From assembly GCA_017883065.1 (NCBI GenBank), contig JADGOG010000005.1, positions 1-46,889 on the forward strand: a DNA stretch of 46,889 nt, in the 5' to 3' direction. The position numbers and the translations under genes are program-made. Below are positions 34,864 to 43,221 of the stretch, piece after piece. Numbering within the stretch: the first letter of the stretch is position 1; every line of letters starts with the position of its first letter. The notes under the pieces are model-generated. The model was not told the DNA's origin and made no database searches. It saw only the letters and a program-made list of their open reading frames with translations. This DNA comes from Acidimicrobiales bacterium (GTDB lineage: Bacteria; Actinomycetota; Acidimicrobiia; Acidimicrobiales; RAAP-2).

Positions 34864-35874
34864 TCACCGGCGCCGCAACGGGGTGACCGGGCGTGGGTCG
34901 CGGTCCGGATCCGCCCCGGGGTCGGGGTTCGCCTCGGTCTGTTGGCCCGGGGTGATGGTCAGGCGACCGCCCCGACGGGTCACGCGGCGGCCACCGGGCA
35001 CCTCGGTGGCCAGCCGCTCGTGGCGTGCCACCGCCAGGACCCGGTCGACGGCGTCGAGCGGAGGTGGGTAGGGGCCTTCGCCGGACAGCCAGGCCCGGAC
35101 GCTCCGCCGGGCCACCGCCTCGGGAGCAGAGGACAGCGCCCGGGCATCTTCGGGGTCGACCAGCGAGGCGAGGGCGTCGAGCAGGTCGGCGTCGCCGGCC
35201 AGGGCTCCGGCCTGACGGGCCAGAACCGGCACCACGTCGCGACCGGCGATCGCCGAGCACAACGGCACCAGCTCGTGGCGGACCCGGTTGCGCACGAACC
35301 GGGGGTCGTCGTTGGAGGGGTCGTGGACCGGAGTCAGGTCGAGGTGCCTGCACAGGGCGACCGTCTCGGCCCGACGCAGCCCGAGCAGGGGGTGGGTGGG
35401 ACCGGCACGCATGGCGGCGAGCCCGTGAACGCCCGAGCCGCGCAGCAGGTTGGCGAGGACCGTCTCGGCCTGGTCGTCCATGGTGTGGCCGGTGGCCGCA
35501 CCGGGTCCGAGCACCGACCGGCGGGCGTGGCGGGCCCGGGCCTCGAGGTTCGGGCCGTCCCCCACCGTCACCCGTTCCGCCCGGAAGAAGGCTCCGAACC
35601 GCCGGGCGGCGCCGGCCACCACGTCGGCCTCCGCCGCCGACCCGACCCGCAGCCCGTGATCGACGTGGACGGCGGTGACCTCGCACCCGGCGGCCACCGC
35701 CAGCACCAGCAAGGTCAGTGAGTCGGGTCCTCCGGACACGCCGCACACCAGGGCCGAACCGGCGGCCGGGAAGGTGCACCTCGAGACCAGATCGGCTACC
35801 GCCGGGTCCTCAGGCGGCCCGGGGCGACCGACCGCCGGGTCCTCAGGTGGAGAGTGCGGGGCTGGCTCCGACAC
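34864..35874 (-). CDS. tilS: tRNA(Ile)-lysidine synthetase TilS
   Basis: A 336-residue enzyme that converts the wobble C of tRNA-Ile2 to lysidine. The PP-loop is VCGVSGGPDSLTLLVLA (about 44-60); HVDHGLR and GHTMDDQAETVLANLLRGSG follow, then RPLLG-like LLGLRRAET. It has the short actinobacterial form without the long C-terminal domains. The N-terminal 30 residues contain the heptad PPEDPAV twice, from a 20-bp duplication. GTG at 35874 overlaps the end of the zincin-like gene by 32 nt. Confidence 0.93.
   Translation of the reverse strand: MSEPAPHSPPEDPAVGRPGPPEDPAVADLVSRCTFPAAGSALVCGVSGGPDSLTLLVLAVAAGCEVTAVHVDHGLRVGSAAEADVVAGAARRFGAFFRAERVTVGDGPNLEARARHARRSVLGPGAATGHTMDDQAETVLANLLRGSGVHGLAAMRAGPTHPLLGLRRAETVALCRHLDLTPVHDPSNDDPRFVRNRVRHELVPLCSAIAGRDVVPVLARQAGALAGDADLLDALASLVDPEDARALSSAPEAVARRSVRAWLSGEGPYPPPLDAVDRVLAVARHERLATEVPGGRRVTRRGGRLTITPGQQTEANPDPGADPDRDPRPVTPLRRR
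35798..35850. repeat. 20-bp direct repeat at the tilS / zincin-gene junction
   Basis: Copies at 35798-35817 and 35831-35850 differ at one base and are 33 bp apart (start to start). They encode the doubled PPEDPAV in TilS, and the second copy contains the TGA of the upstream gene. Confidence 0.7.
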
Positions 35875-36988
35875 GGGAGATCCACTCTGCGGGGTTGCGG
35901 ATCTCGACCAGGGAGGGCAGCCACTCAGGACCACGCCACGCCCGGTCGAGCAACTCGGGTCCACCCGAATCCTCGACAGCCGAGATGAAGCGCTCGCCTT
36001 CCTCGTACTGGCGCAGCTTGGCCTCGATGCCGATCAGCTGCTGGAGAAGTCGGGCCGGTCCCCGGGTCTGCTTGCGACGCTGGCGCAGGACCTCGCTGAA
36101 ACGGGCCGCGCTGGGGATGGCGTCGGCCCCCGCCCGGTCCATGGTCACGTCCCCGTGGCCCTCCAACAGGCTCATCAACGCCTGGATCCGGTGCAGCCCC
36201 TCGAGCTGCTCGGGAGTGGCCACCAGCCCGAGGGCCCCGTTGTCCCGCAGCGGGTTGCGTCCGGCTCGGATCTCCTCGGTCATCCGCTTGAGAGCCTCGG
36301 CGAACCGCGACGGGTCCGGGTCGAGCGAACCCAGTCCCTCCTCGACCAGGGACACGAAGTAGTCACGCATCCAGGGGATGGCGGTGAACTGGCAGCGGTG
36401 GGTCACCTCGTGCAGGGCCAGCCACAGGCGGAACTCACGCGGCTCGAAGCCGTGCATCTTCTCGAGGGCCACGACGTTGGGGCCGACGAAGTAGACCAGA
36501 TCCTGATCCTCGACCGCGTCTTCGGTGAGGAGCAGGTCGTACTGGCCGAGGACCCGGGTGGACAGCCAGCCGAGGACCAGTCCCATCTGCGTGCCGGTGG
36601 CGGTCCGCCCGGCGATGGCCAACGGGCCGGCCAGGAGGGCGGTCACCCGGTTGGTGGACGGCAGACGGGTCGGGTCCAGGCGGTCCAGATGGGGACCGAC
36701 CAGCCGCTGGAAACTCGAGATGTTGGCGTGGACCCAGCCGGCTCGATCGGTGACTCGGGCCCGGGCCGGGCCCGACGAGGACCGGAGCCCGGTGGAGTCG
36801 GCCACCAGCTCCTCGGCCTGGGCGGTCAGCTCCTCGAAGTCCTGCTGGAGCAGGTCCGGCCGGTACGGGGCGGGGACACCGCTCCGGCTCCCGACCCACC
36901 CGGCCACCCGCTCAGCGGTGTCCCAGGCCACCGCACCGGGATGGTCGGTGGCCGGGACCGAATCGGTGACGGTGACGGTGTCGGTCAC
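35843..36988 (-). CDS. Zincin-like metallohydrolase (DUF2342 family)
   Basis: A 381-residue protein of the actinobacterial DUF2342 family, sometimes called F420-biosynthesis associated. The zinc motif HEVTH is in LALHEVTHRCQF (near residue 200), and a downstream SLLEGHGDVTMD (near 275) probably supplies the third ligand. There is no signal peptide. Substrate unknown. The GTG at 36988 lies two nt after the anti-sigma stop. It is commonly found upstream of tilS-hpt, as here, but its link to those genes is not understood. Confidence 0.8.
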   Translation of the reverse strand: MTDTVTVTDSVPATDHPGAVAWDTAERVAGWVGSRSGVPAPYRPDLLQQDFEELTAQAEELVADSTGLRSSSGPARARVTDRAGWVHANISSFQRLVGPHLDRLDPTRLPSTNRVTALLAGPLAIAGRTATGTQMGLVLGWLSTRVLGQYDLLLTEDAVEDQDLVYFVGPNVVALEKMHGFEPREFRLWLALHEVTHRCQFTAIPWMRDYFVSLVEEGLGSLDPDPSRFAEALKRMTEEIRAGRNPLRDNGALGLVATPEQLEGLHRIQALMSLLEGHGDVTMDRAGADAIPSAARFSEVLRQRRKQTRGPARLLQQLIGIEAKLRQYEEGERFISAVEDSGGPELLDRAWRGPEWLPSLVEIRNPAEWISRVGASPALST

Positions 36989-36990
36989 GC

Positions 36991-37302
36991 CTAGTTGCTC
37001 TGTCGGCTGTGCTCGTCGCGCAAGGCGTCCGCCACCCGGCCGATCAACTCGTCGGGGACGTGGTCCTTGCACCGGCTGGCGATGACCTTGCGCAGCTCGG
37101 TCTCGAACCCGTAGGCGCCGACGCACGGACCACACAGGTCGAGGTGGCGGGTGATCTCGACCCGCCGCTCCTCGGTCAACTCGCCGTCGAGGTAGAAGTA
37201 GAGCCGCTCGATGGTCTCGTCGCAGCCGACGAACCCCGCTGGAGCGTGGTCCTCATGACCGTCGGATACTGCCGGTTCGCCCGGCGCTTCCCTGTCTCCC
37301 AC
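36991..37302 (-). CDS. RsrA-type zinc-binding anti-sigma factor
   Basis: A 103-residue protein with the ZAS motif HLDLCGPC (H-x3-C-x2-C, about residues 53-60), a further upstream Cys in GCDETIERLYFYLDGEL and another near the C-terminal side (SRCKD). In RsrA/RshA these thiols bind zinc and form a disulfide under oxidative stress, which frees the sigma factor. The GTG start is 15 nt after the sigma gene on the same strand, and GAGAG is upstream. It continues with a 2-nt gap into the zincin-like gene, so the sigma pair is joined to the long downstream array. Confidence 0.9.
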   Translation of the reverse strand: MGDREAPGEPAVSDGHEDHAPAGFVGCDETIERLYFYLDGELTEERRVEITRHLDLCGPCVGAYGFETELRKVIASRCKDHVPDELIGRVADALRDEHSRQSN

Positions 37303-37316
37303 TGGTTGCGCTCTCC

Positions 37317-37895
37317 CTACCTGGCCTCGTCGGTCGCCCCGACGAGGCCCCGTGTGCTTCCACGATCGATCAACGCCTTCTGCAGCGCTTTTCTTCCACG
37401 GTGGATCCTGCTCATCACCGTGCCGATGGGAACGTCGGTGATCTCGGCGATCTCCTTGTAGGAGAATCCCTCCACGTCGGCCAGGAGCACTGCCAGCCGG
37501 AACGAGTCCGGCAGCGATTCGATGGCCGCCTTCACGTCGGTGTCGGTGAACCGGTCGAGCGCCTCGTCCTCGGCGCTGCGGCCGAGGCTGGCGCTCTGCT
37601 CACCCGAGAGGCGGTGGTAGAGGTACAGGTCCTCGACGTCCTCGACGTCGGCGATGTCCGGGCGGCGCTGCTTGGCCCGGTAGGTGTTGATGTAGGTGTT
37701 GGTCAGGATCCGGTAGAGCCAGGCCTTCAGATTGGTGCCCAGCTCGAAGCTCGCGAAGGCCCGGTAGGCCTTGAGGTAGGTCTCCTGCACCAGGTCCTCG
37801 GCGTCCGCCGGTTTGCGGGTCATCCGGAGGGCGGCCGTGTAGAGGGCGGGCATGTACTCCATGGCGAGGTCGGAGAACTGCGCCTGATCGGCCAT
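37317..37895 (-). CDS. ECF sigma factor, SigR/SigH family
   Basis: A 192-residue group 4 sigma factor. Region 2 includes [21 protein letters not shown] (about 30-50) and [21 protein letters not shown]; region 4 is [40 protein letters not shown]. It closely resembles SigR of Streptomyces and SigH of mycobacteria, which answer thiol-oxidising stress and are held by the RsrA/RshA protein; the partner gene follows directly. A GGAA/GTT-type self-promoter is not evident in the 125 bp before it. Confidence 0.93.
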   Translation of the reverse strand: MADQAQFSDLAMEYMPALYTAALRMTRKPADAEDLVQETYLKAYRAFASFELGTNLKAWLYRILTNTYINTYRAKQRRPDIADVEDVEDLYLYHRLSGEQSASLGRSAEDEALDRFTDTDVKAAIESLPDSFRLAVLLADVEGFSYKEIAEITDVPIGTVMSRIHRGRKALQKALIDRGSTRGLVGATDEAR

Positions 37896-37956
37896 CTACG
37901 AACCCTACACATCGGGAGCGACACCGGTGCCGCAGGGGCCGCCCGTGTCGATCCGG

Positions 37957-37992
37957 GGTCGGTTCGGGGGTCGGTTCGGGGGTCGGTTCGGG
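37957..37992. repeat. Three perfect 12-bp tandem repeats
   Basis: GGTCGGTTCGGG occurs three times in a row without error in the divergent space between the sigR-like gene and the next plus-strand ORF. The array is flanked on both sides by GATCCG-like sequence. Its effect, if any, is unknown. Confidence 0.85.
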
Positions 37993-38020
37993 ATCCGTTC
38001 GGAGCGGTGGCGCAGCGGGC

Positions 38021-38317
38021 ATGATGGGAGTCGTGAACGACCTCTCAGCGGGCAGAAGACGCTCCGAACCACGGCCCACCATCCTGAGCGGCGAGTGGCT
38101 CCGGGGGTTCCGCATCTCGAGGGTGCACCGGCCCGACGGTTCCTCCTTCACCGTGACCGTGCCCAGCCTGGGTGTGGCCGACGGCACCGAACACCTGGCC
38201 CCAAGGCACCGGTGGATCGGCGAGGACAGCGGCCGGCGGGAGCCCTCCTCCGCCTCGGTCCTCCGCCTGGCCGCCGCGCTGGGTGGGACCGGGGCACACG
38301 ACCACCTGGCCCGGTAG
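38021..38317 (+). CDS. Hypothetical protein
   Basis: A frame of 98 codons with two starts (ATG 38021 or, after GGAG, GTG 38033). I recognise no family. The middle part, with ILSGEWLRGFRISRVHRPDGSSF followed by a valine-rich strand, looks like a small beta-rich domain; the end is basic and polar. It is 50 nt before the hydrolase gene on the same strand. Codon use fits the region, but the case for a real gene is moderate. Confidence 0.4.
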   Translation: MMGVVNDLSAGRRRSEPRPTILSGEWLRGFRISRVHRPDGSSFTVTVPSLGVADGTEHLAPRHRWIGEDSGRREPSSASVLRLAAALGGTGAHDHLAR

Positions 38318-38367
38318 GGGTCGGGCCGGTCCCTGACCCCGGCCGCCGGTGTGCTGTGATCTAGCCG

Positions 38368-39282
38368 ATGGACGAGTACCGACCGCTGCCCGACGCCCCG
38401 GACTGGTTCCGACGTGCCCTGGCCATCCCCCAGACCGATCTCGAGGTCGATGTGGACGGCTGTGCCATCCACGCCCTGGCCAGCGGGGAGCCCGACACAC
38501 GCGGCCTGGTCTTCGTCCACGGGGGCGGAGCCCATGCGCACTGGTGGACGCATGTGTCGGCGTTGTTCAGTCCTGAGTTCCGGGTGGTCGCCATCGACCT
38601 GTCCGGGCACGGGGACAGTGGCTACCGCCGGCACTACTCGCTCGAGCAGTGGGCCGACGAGGTGATGGCGGTGGCCGACGCCGGAGCCATCGACGGGCCT
38701 CCCGTCGTCATCGGGCACAGCATGGGCGGCATGGTCACCATCGCCACCGCGGCGCGGCACGCCGAGCATCTCGGGGGTGCGGTGATCTGCGACTCACCGG
38801 TGACCGAGCCCGATCCCGAGATCGAGGCCTACCAACTCAAGGAGGCCTTCGGCCGTCTTCGGACCTATGACACGGTCGAGGATGCGGTAAGCCGCTTCCG
38901 CACCGTGCCCGCACAGGACCACTATCTCGACTATGTCATGGACCACGTCGCCCACCGCTCGATCAGGCCGGTGGAGGGAGGGTGGCAGTGGAAGTTCGAC
39001 CGGACGGTCTTCGAGCAGTTCGGGGGCGGGCTGCGCAGTGTCGTCCTCCCCTACCTGTCCCAGGTGCAGTGCCGTCTGGCTCTCCTCCGGTCCGAGCAGG
39101 GCCTGGTCACCGCCGACATCGGCCGGTTCATGTACGAGGAGATGGGCAGGGTGACGCCGGTGGTCGAGCTCCCCGAGGCCGGCCACCACGCCATGCTCGA
39201 CCAGCCGCTGATCGTGCTCACTGCACTGCGCACCCTGCTGGCCGACTGGGACCACTCCGAACCGGTGCCACGGGGCACCTGA
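38368..39282 (+). CDS. Alpha/beta hydrolase
   Basis: A 304-residue hydrolase with the oxyanion loop FVHGGGAHAHWW (about 49-60), the nucleophile elbow GHSMGG (Ser118 or so), and the histidine loop EAGHHAMLDQP near residue 273. An Asp between them completes a likely triad. The lid region (about 145-210) is acidic and helical. No signal peptide. Esterase, epoxide hydrolase or haloalkane dehalogenase activity cannot be told apart from sequence, although the nucleophile being Ser argues against the last two. ATG at 38368 has a weak ribosome binding site. Confidence 0.85.
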   Translation: MDEYRPLPDAPDWFRRALAIPQTDLEVDVDGCAIHALASGEPDTRGLVFVHGGGAHAHWWTHVSALFSPEFRVVAIDLSGHGDSGYRRHYSLEQWADEVMAVADAGAIDGPPVVIGHSMGGMVTIATAARHAEHLGGAVICDSPVTEPDPEIEAYQLKEAFGRLRTYDTVEDAVSRFRTVPAQDHYLDYVMDHVAHRSIRPVEGGWQWKFDRTVFEQFGGGLRSVVLPYLSQVQCRLALLRSEQGLVTADIGRFMYEEMGRVTPVVELPEAGHHAMLDQPLIVLTALRTLLADWDHSEPVPRGT

Positions 39283-39329
39283 GCGCGTCATCGGACTCGA
39301 GGGCGCCGGTGTCGCCCTGGGTCATCGGG

Positions 39330-39869
39330 TCAGTCGGACTCCTCGACGGGAGCGGGCTCCTCGGCGTCCTTTCGGCTGGTGACCAACATGCCCACGGCTG
39401 CGCCCACGCCTACCGCGGTGGAGAACAGAGCCGACTTGAGCCCGCCCCGCTTCCTGCCCCGGGCCCCGTCGAGGGAGTAGCGGCCCGGGCCGAGGGCGGA
39501 GATGGCCGCGGCGGTGGCGCCCACCACGGCGACGTACTCCCAGCCGCCCTTGAAGATGAAGAATCCCTTGCCCTTGTGATCGGTGGCTGCGGCCACGGTC
39601 ATGATGCCGATCACCCCGGCCGAGGCCATGGGGGTCATCGTCCCGAGGATCAAGAGGGCGCCGGTCCCGATCTCAGTGGTGGCCGCTACCCGGGCGTGGA
39701 CGTGGGCCGGCTGGAGGCCGAGGGAATCGAACCACCGGGTGGTGCCTTCGAGGCCGCCGGGACCGCGCACCTTGTTCGACCCGTGCATGATCATCATGGG
39801 TCCGATGGTCAGACGGAGCATGAGCGCGGCGGCGTCTGCTCCCGAGCTGCCGGATTCTGACTTGGACAC
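39330..39869 (-). CDS. DoxX-family membrane protein
   Basis: A 179-residue membrane protein. MLRLTIGPMMIMHGSNKVRGPGGLEG (about 17-42) is the DoxX signature helix and loop, followed by three more helices and a Lys/Asp/Glu tail. Some DoxX proteins join oxidoreductase complexes under thiol stress; the role here is unknown. GTG at 39869 is chosen over the GTG at 39890 because GAGGAG lies at the right distance before it. The C-terminal 45 residues hold an additional basic stretch and one more helix. Confidence 0.82.
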   Translation of the reverse strand: MSKSESGSSGADAAALMLRLTIGPMMIMHGSNKVRGPGGLEGTTRWFDSLGLQPAHVHARVAATTEIGTGALLILGTMTPMASAGVIGIMTVAAATDHKGKGFFIFKGGWEYVAVVGATAAAISALGPGRYSLDGARGRKRGGLKSALFSTAVGVGAAVGMLVTSRKDAEEPAPVEESD

Positions 39870-39976
39870 GATGCTCTCCTCGATGGTCACGCCAGCGGAC
39901 CGGGCATGGTCGGTGCTGCCGTCGGGTCGAAGCTATAGCGACAGGTGACCGAGGGGCAAGACTCCGGTCGAGGCGT

Positions 39977-40984
39977 TCAGACCCGGACCACCACCTTGCC
40001 GGTGTTGCCTCCGCTGAACAGCAGGTTGAGGGCGTCGCCGGCATGGTCGAGCCCGTCGATGACGTGCTCGCGGTGTCGGATCCTTCCTTCCATGACCCAG
40101 CCGGCCATCCGGAGCTGCGCCTCGGGAAAGCGGTCCACGTAGTCGAGGATCAAGAAGCCCTCCATCCGGGCCCGCTTGACGATCAGGTTCAGATAGTTGC
40201 GGGGTCCCTCGGGTCGATCCCGGTTGTACTGGGAGATCGCGCCGCACAGCACCACCCGGGCCTTCATGGCCAGATTGGCCAGGCAGGCGTCGAGGATCGT
40301 GCCTCCCACGTTGTCGAAGTAGATGTCGATCCCGTCCGGACAGGTCTGGCGGATGCGCGCCGCCACGTTCTCGTCCCGGTAATTGATGGCATGGTCGAAT
40401 CCCAGCTCACCGGTCAGCCAGGCGCACTTCTCGGCCGATCCGGCGATGCCCACCACGTTGGCGGCCCCTTCGATGCGGGCCAGCTGGCCCACCACCGAGC
40501 CGGTGGCCCCGGCCGCCCCGGACACCACCACCGTGTTGCCGGGTCGGAGCTGCCCTACGTCGAACAGCCCGAAGTAGGCGGTCATCCCGGTGACCCCGAG
40601 GACGCTCAGCGCCATGGTCGGGTCGACCCCGGCGGGCAGGGGCGTCATGGCGTTGGCCCCGGTGTCGGCCAGGGCGTACTCCTGCCATCCGGTCATCCCG
40701 AAGACCAGGTCGCCCACCTGGTAGCCCTGGCTGCGGCTGGCCACCACCTCGCCGATCCCACCGCTGCGCACCACCTCGCCGATGCCGATGGGTGGGAGGT
40801 AGCCGGGCGCGTCGTCCATCCAGGTGCGGATGGTGGGATCGATCGACAGGTACCGGACCCGGATCAGAGCCTGGCCGTCGTCCGGTTCCGGCACCGCCTG
40901 CGTGTCGTCGATCCGGAGGTTGCCGGCGTCCACCAGGCCCTTCGGGCGGGTGCCGAGGAGGATGCGGCGGTAGGTGTCGATCAC
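39977..40984 (-). CDS. NADP-dependent MDR-family enone/leukotriene-type reductase (CurA-like)
   Basis: A 335-residue zinc-independent medium-chain reductase. It has the NADP motif VVSGAAGATGSVVGQLA (about residues 151-167), DNVGGTILDACL, and FLILDYVDRFPEAQLRMAGWV, all typical of the prostaglandin reductase/CurA branch. No zinc-ligand cysteines are found. Members reduce the C=C bond of enones and aldehydes. The GTG start has a weak ribosome binding site. It is not clearly linked to neighbours. Confidence 0.88.
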   Translation of the reverse strand: MIDTYRRILLGTRPKGLVDAGNLRIDDTQAVPEPDDGQALIRVRYLSIDPTIRTWMDDAPGYLPPIGIGEVVRSGGIGEVVASRSQGYQVGDLVFGMTGWQEYALADTGANAMTPLPAGVDPTMALSVLGVTGMTAYFGLFDVGQLRPGNTVVVSGAAGATGSVVGQLARIEGAANVVGIAGSAEKCAWLTGELGFDHAINYRDENVAARIRQTCPDGIDIYFDNVGGTILDACLANLAMKARVVLCGAISQYNRDRPEGPRNYLNLIVKRARMEGFLILDYVDRFPEAQLRMAGWVMEGRIRHREHVIDGLDHAGDALNLLFSGGNTGKVVVRV

Positions 40985-41028
40985 CTGAGGTATTCAAGCA
41001 GCTGGGTCCGGGAGGTGCCGGAATCGTG

Positions 41029-41838
41029 CTACTTGCGGGAGACGGCGTAGACCACGGTGACCTGCGCGTTCGCCTGCTGGGTGCCAGGCTCCAACGGCAC
41101 CGGTGTGTCCCCCGCAGATGCACTTGCCCGCAGCTGTCCGGCGAACGGGTAGACCGGGATGACGCTCGAATCGTTGATCGAGCACACCCCGTCGAGCGAC
41201 TCGCCTGCAGCCGCCGCCATCGTCCGGGCATGGCCGGCGGCGACGGCGACCGCGTCGGAACGGGCCCGGCCGTCCACGGTGCTCGTGTCCTTGACGGAGA
41301 AGGTCAGGCCGTTGATCCGGATGGCGTCGCCCACCGAGGAGGCCGCCGTGTCGACGGCCTGACCGGCCTTGGAGAGGTCGTGCAAGGTGACCATGAGCGT
41401 GTTGGCCACCTGGTATCCGGTGATCGTCCCGCTGAGGGAGTAGGTGGGATTGATGGAGAAGTCGGTCGACTGGATGTCGCCCGGCACCACGCCCGAGGTC
41501 TTCAGGGAGTTGGTCAGGGCCGTGGCCCGTTGGTTGGCGTCCGACAGGGCCGACGACGCCGAGGCATCGGACACCGTGACGCCGATGCTGATGGTGAGGG
41601 TGTCCGGAGTCGCCGATGCCTGACCGCTCCCCGCCACCGTCATCTTCGGAGCCCCCGATCCGCACGCAGGGTGAGTGGTCGACGCGGCTGCCCCCGAACC
41701 ACAGGCGGCCAACCCTCCGGCAACCAGGACGACCGCCACGGCAGAACCCAGGCGTCGCTGATGGGAGTTGAGCCCGGACCGTCCCCTCATCGGCGAGGGC
41801 TCCGCTCCGGGTGTGCGTTGGGGACCGGTGATCGACAT
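41029..41838 (-). CDS. SIMPL-domain (DUF541) lipoprotein
   Basis: A 269-residue protein. After a basic start (HQRR) a hydrophobic stretch ends in the lipobox LAAC (Cys about 43), so it is probably a lipoprotein. The rest is a SIMPL domain: MTVAGSGQASATPDTLTISIGV, then the helix with ATALTNSLK, and GYQVANTLMVTLHDLSKAG. Function of the family is not settled. ATG at 41838 follows GGAG by six nt. It lies downstream of the ECF sigma/anti-sigma genes on the same strand, at a distance of 106 bp. Confidence 0.85.
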   Translation of the reverse strand: MSITGPQRTPGAEPSPMRGRSGLNSHQRRLGSAVAVVLVAGGLAACGSGAAASTTHPACGSGAPKMTVAGSGQASATPDTLTISIGVTVSDASASSALSDANQRATALTNSLKTSGVVPGDIQSTDFSINPTYSLSGTITGYQVANTLMVTLHDLSKAGQAVDTAASSVGDAIRINGLTFSVKDTSTVDGRARSDAVAVAAGHARTMAAAAGESLDGVCSINDSSVIPVYPFAGQLRASASAGDTPVPLEPGTQQANAQVTVVYAVSRK

Positions 41839-41944
41839 GACATGCTCCGTTTCGTGGTGGTTGGTTGACTCGACGAGCCGGACCCGTCCCGGCATGGATG
41901 CAGTGAGGACTCGGGCCCGACGACGCACCACCTCATGCGAGGGC

Positions 41945-42697
41945 TCATGCCTTGGGTGGAGAGCACCGCTTCGGTGACCTCGTCGTGACCGGCGTGAGCG
42001 TCAACGCTCCGAAGGGAGCGACCACATCAACCGTTCGTTCGCCGGCCAGGCGGAGCCATGCGTGCACCGTTGCCCCCCGAGCACCCGGAACGGACGTCCG
42101 GTCCGACCACCACGTCCGTCCGTCGAACACGGTCGGGTGCCCGCAGCCGGTGGGGATCGTGGCTGCGTAGAAGCGGCCGGCCATGACGCCGGCCGCGCAC
42201 GGGGGTGCCGTCTCGGCCCCGGTGCACGCTCCATCCGGTCCTGCCCCGGTGCCCGCAGGGGGGATCTCCCCCCGGAGTGTCCCGTGGGCGAATGATGGCG
42301 GGACGGCCCCGTTCGGGCAGGCGTCGGCGCCTTCACAGTCAGCGGTAGCTGTAGTCCCGGGAGCAGGGGCCGCACCGTTGGATTTGAGCTGCGGTGACGT
42401 CGGCGCGGGGATGGTGGCGGACCGGGTGTCCCTACTCGGCGCGGCCGAGGGGGAGCCCGAGGGCGGAAGGACATGACCGGGTGCAGGGACGGCAGACCGG
42501 GACCGGTGGCTGTCCCCGGAACGGACGGCGAGGACCGATCCGACACCGAGGATCGCCACGACGGCCAGCCCGGCACCGACCATGCGCTGGATCCGGCCAC
42601 GGCGGGCTGCGACCAGCCGACCGGCCCGACGTTCCGCCGCGGCGCGATGCTCGGGACCCGGTACAACCGGATCGAGGTCGTCGAGATCCTCAAACAT
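41945..42697 (-). CDS. Single-span membrane protein, probable anti-sigma partner of the ECF factor
   Basis: A 250-residue protein with a cytoplasmic N-terminus of about 38 residues rich in Glu, Arg and Ala (HRAAAERRAGRLVAARR), one membrane helix (about 39-58) and a large external domain. The external part starts with a Pro/Ser/Thr-rich linker and then holds eight cysteines, several in pairs (ADCEGADAC, GACTGAETAPPC), likely disulfides. It lacks the zinc motif H-x3-C-x2-C. It starts 38 nt after the sigma gene stop, and this order is common for membrane anti-sigma factors. No direct family match, so the role is inferred from position. Confidence 0.6.
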   Translation of the reverse strand: MFEDLDDLDPVVPGPEHRAAAERRAGRLVAARRGRIQRMVGAGLAVVAILGVGSVLAVRSGDSHRSRSAVPAPGHVLPPSGSPSAAPSRDTRSATIPAPTSPQLKSNGAAPAPGTTATADCEGADACPNGAVPPSFAHGTLRGEIPPAGTGAGPDGACTGAETAPPCAAGVMAGRFYAATIPTGCGHPTVFDGRTWWSDRTSVPGARGATVHAWLRLAGERTVDVVAPFGALTLTPVTTRSPKRCSPPKA

Positions 42698-42735
42698 TGC
42701 GGGCTTCGACCCCCGACTCGACGTCGGCGGCCTGG

Positions 42736-43221
42736 CTAGAGGTCGGCATCCCGCCGCAGACGGGAAAGCCCACGCGAGGTGTGCTGCTTGACCGTCCCCA
42801 GGGAGACGCCGAGCGCCGCCGCAGTCTGGACTTCGGTGAGATCGGCGAAGTACCGGAGGACGATCGCATCCCGCTGCCGGCGCGGCAACCGCCCGAGGGC
42901 CCGGGCCAGATCGATGCGCCGCTCGTCGTACTCGTGCACCGCGCTGGCAGTGCCGCCCGGGTCGAGTGTGGACGCCTTGGACCGCCGACGCCAGAGGTCG
43001 ATGGAGAGATTGACCGACACCGTGGTGACCCAAGGATCAGGTTCCGGGAGCAACTTCTTCCACCGACTGGCGGCGCGGGCGGTTGCCTCGATGGCGACAT
43101 CCTCGGCGTCCTCTCGCGATCCCAGAAGCCGGAAGGCGGACCGATAGGCGATCTGGAATAGTCGATCAAAGGCATCGTCGAACGTCTCGTCCTCAGTAGG
43201 TTCCGGCCTGTCACCGCTCAT
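42736..43221 (-). CDS. ECF RNA polymerase sigma factor
   Basis: A 161-residue group 4 sigma factor. Region 2 has YRSAFRLLGSREDAEDVAIEATARAASRW (about 28-56); region 4 has LARALGRLPRRQRDAIVLRYFADLTEVQTAAALGVSLGTVKQHTSRGLSRL. The -10-binding part (DPWVTTVSVNLSIDLWRR) is present. It differs clearly from the SigR-like factor at 37317. ATG at 43221. It is divergent from the DUF3494 adhesin gene, with a shared 556-bp upstream region, and its minus-strand upstream sequence contains AACC and CGTACG boxes that could be a self-promoter. Confidence 0.9.
   Translation of the reverse strand: MSGDRPEPTEDETFDDAFDRLFQIAYRSAFRLLGSREDAEDVAIEATARAASRWKKLLPEPDPWVTTVSVNLSIDLWRRRSKASTLDPGGTASAVHEYDERRIDLARALGRLPRRQRDAIVLRYFADLTEVQTAAALGVSLGTVKQHTSRGLSRLRRDADL

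Noticed and set aside
37957-37992. CRISPR array
   Set aside because: Repeats are 12 bp, directly adjacent and without spacers; no cas genes.
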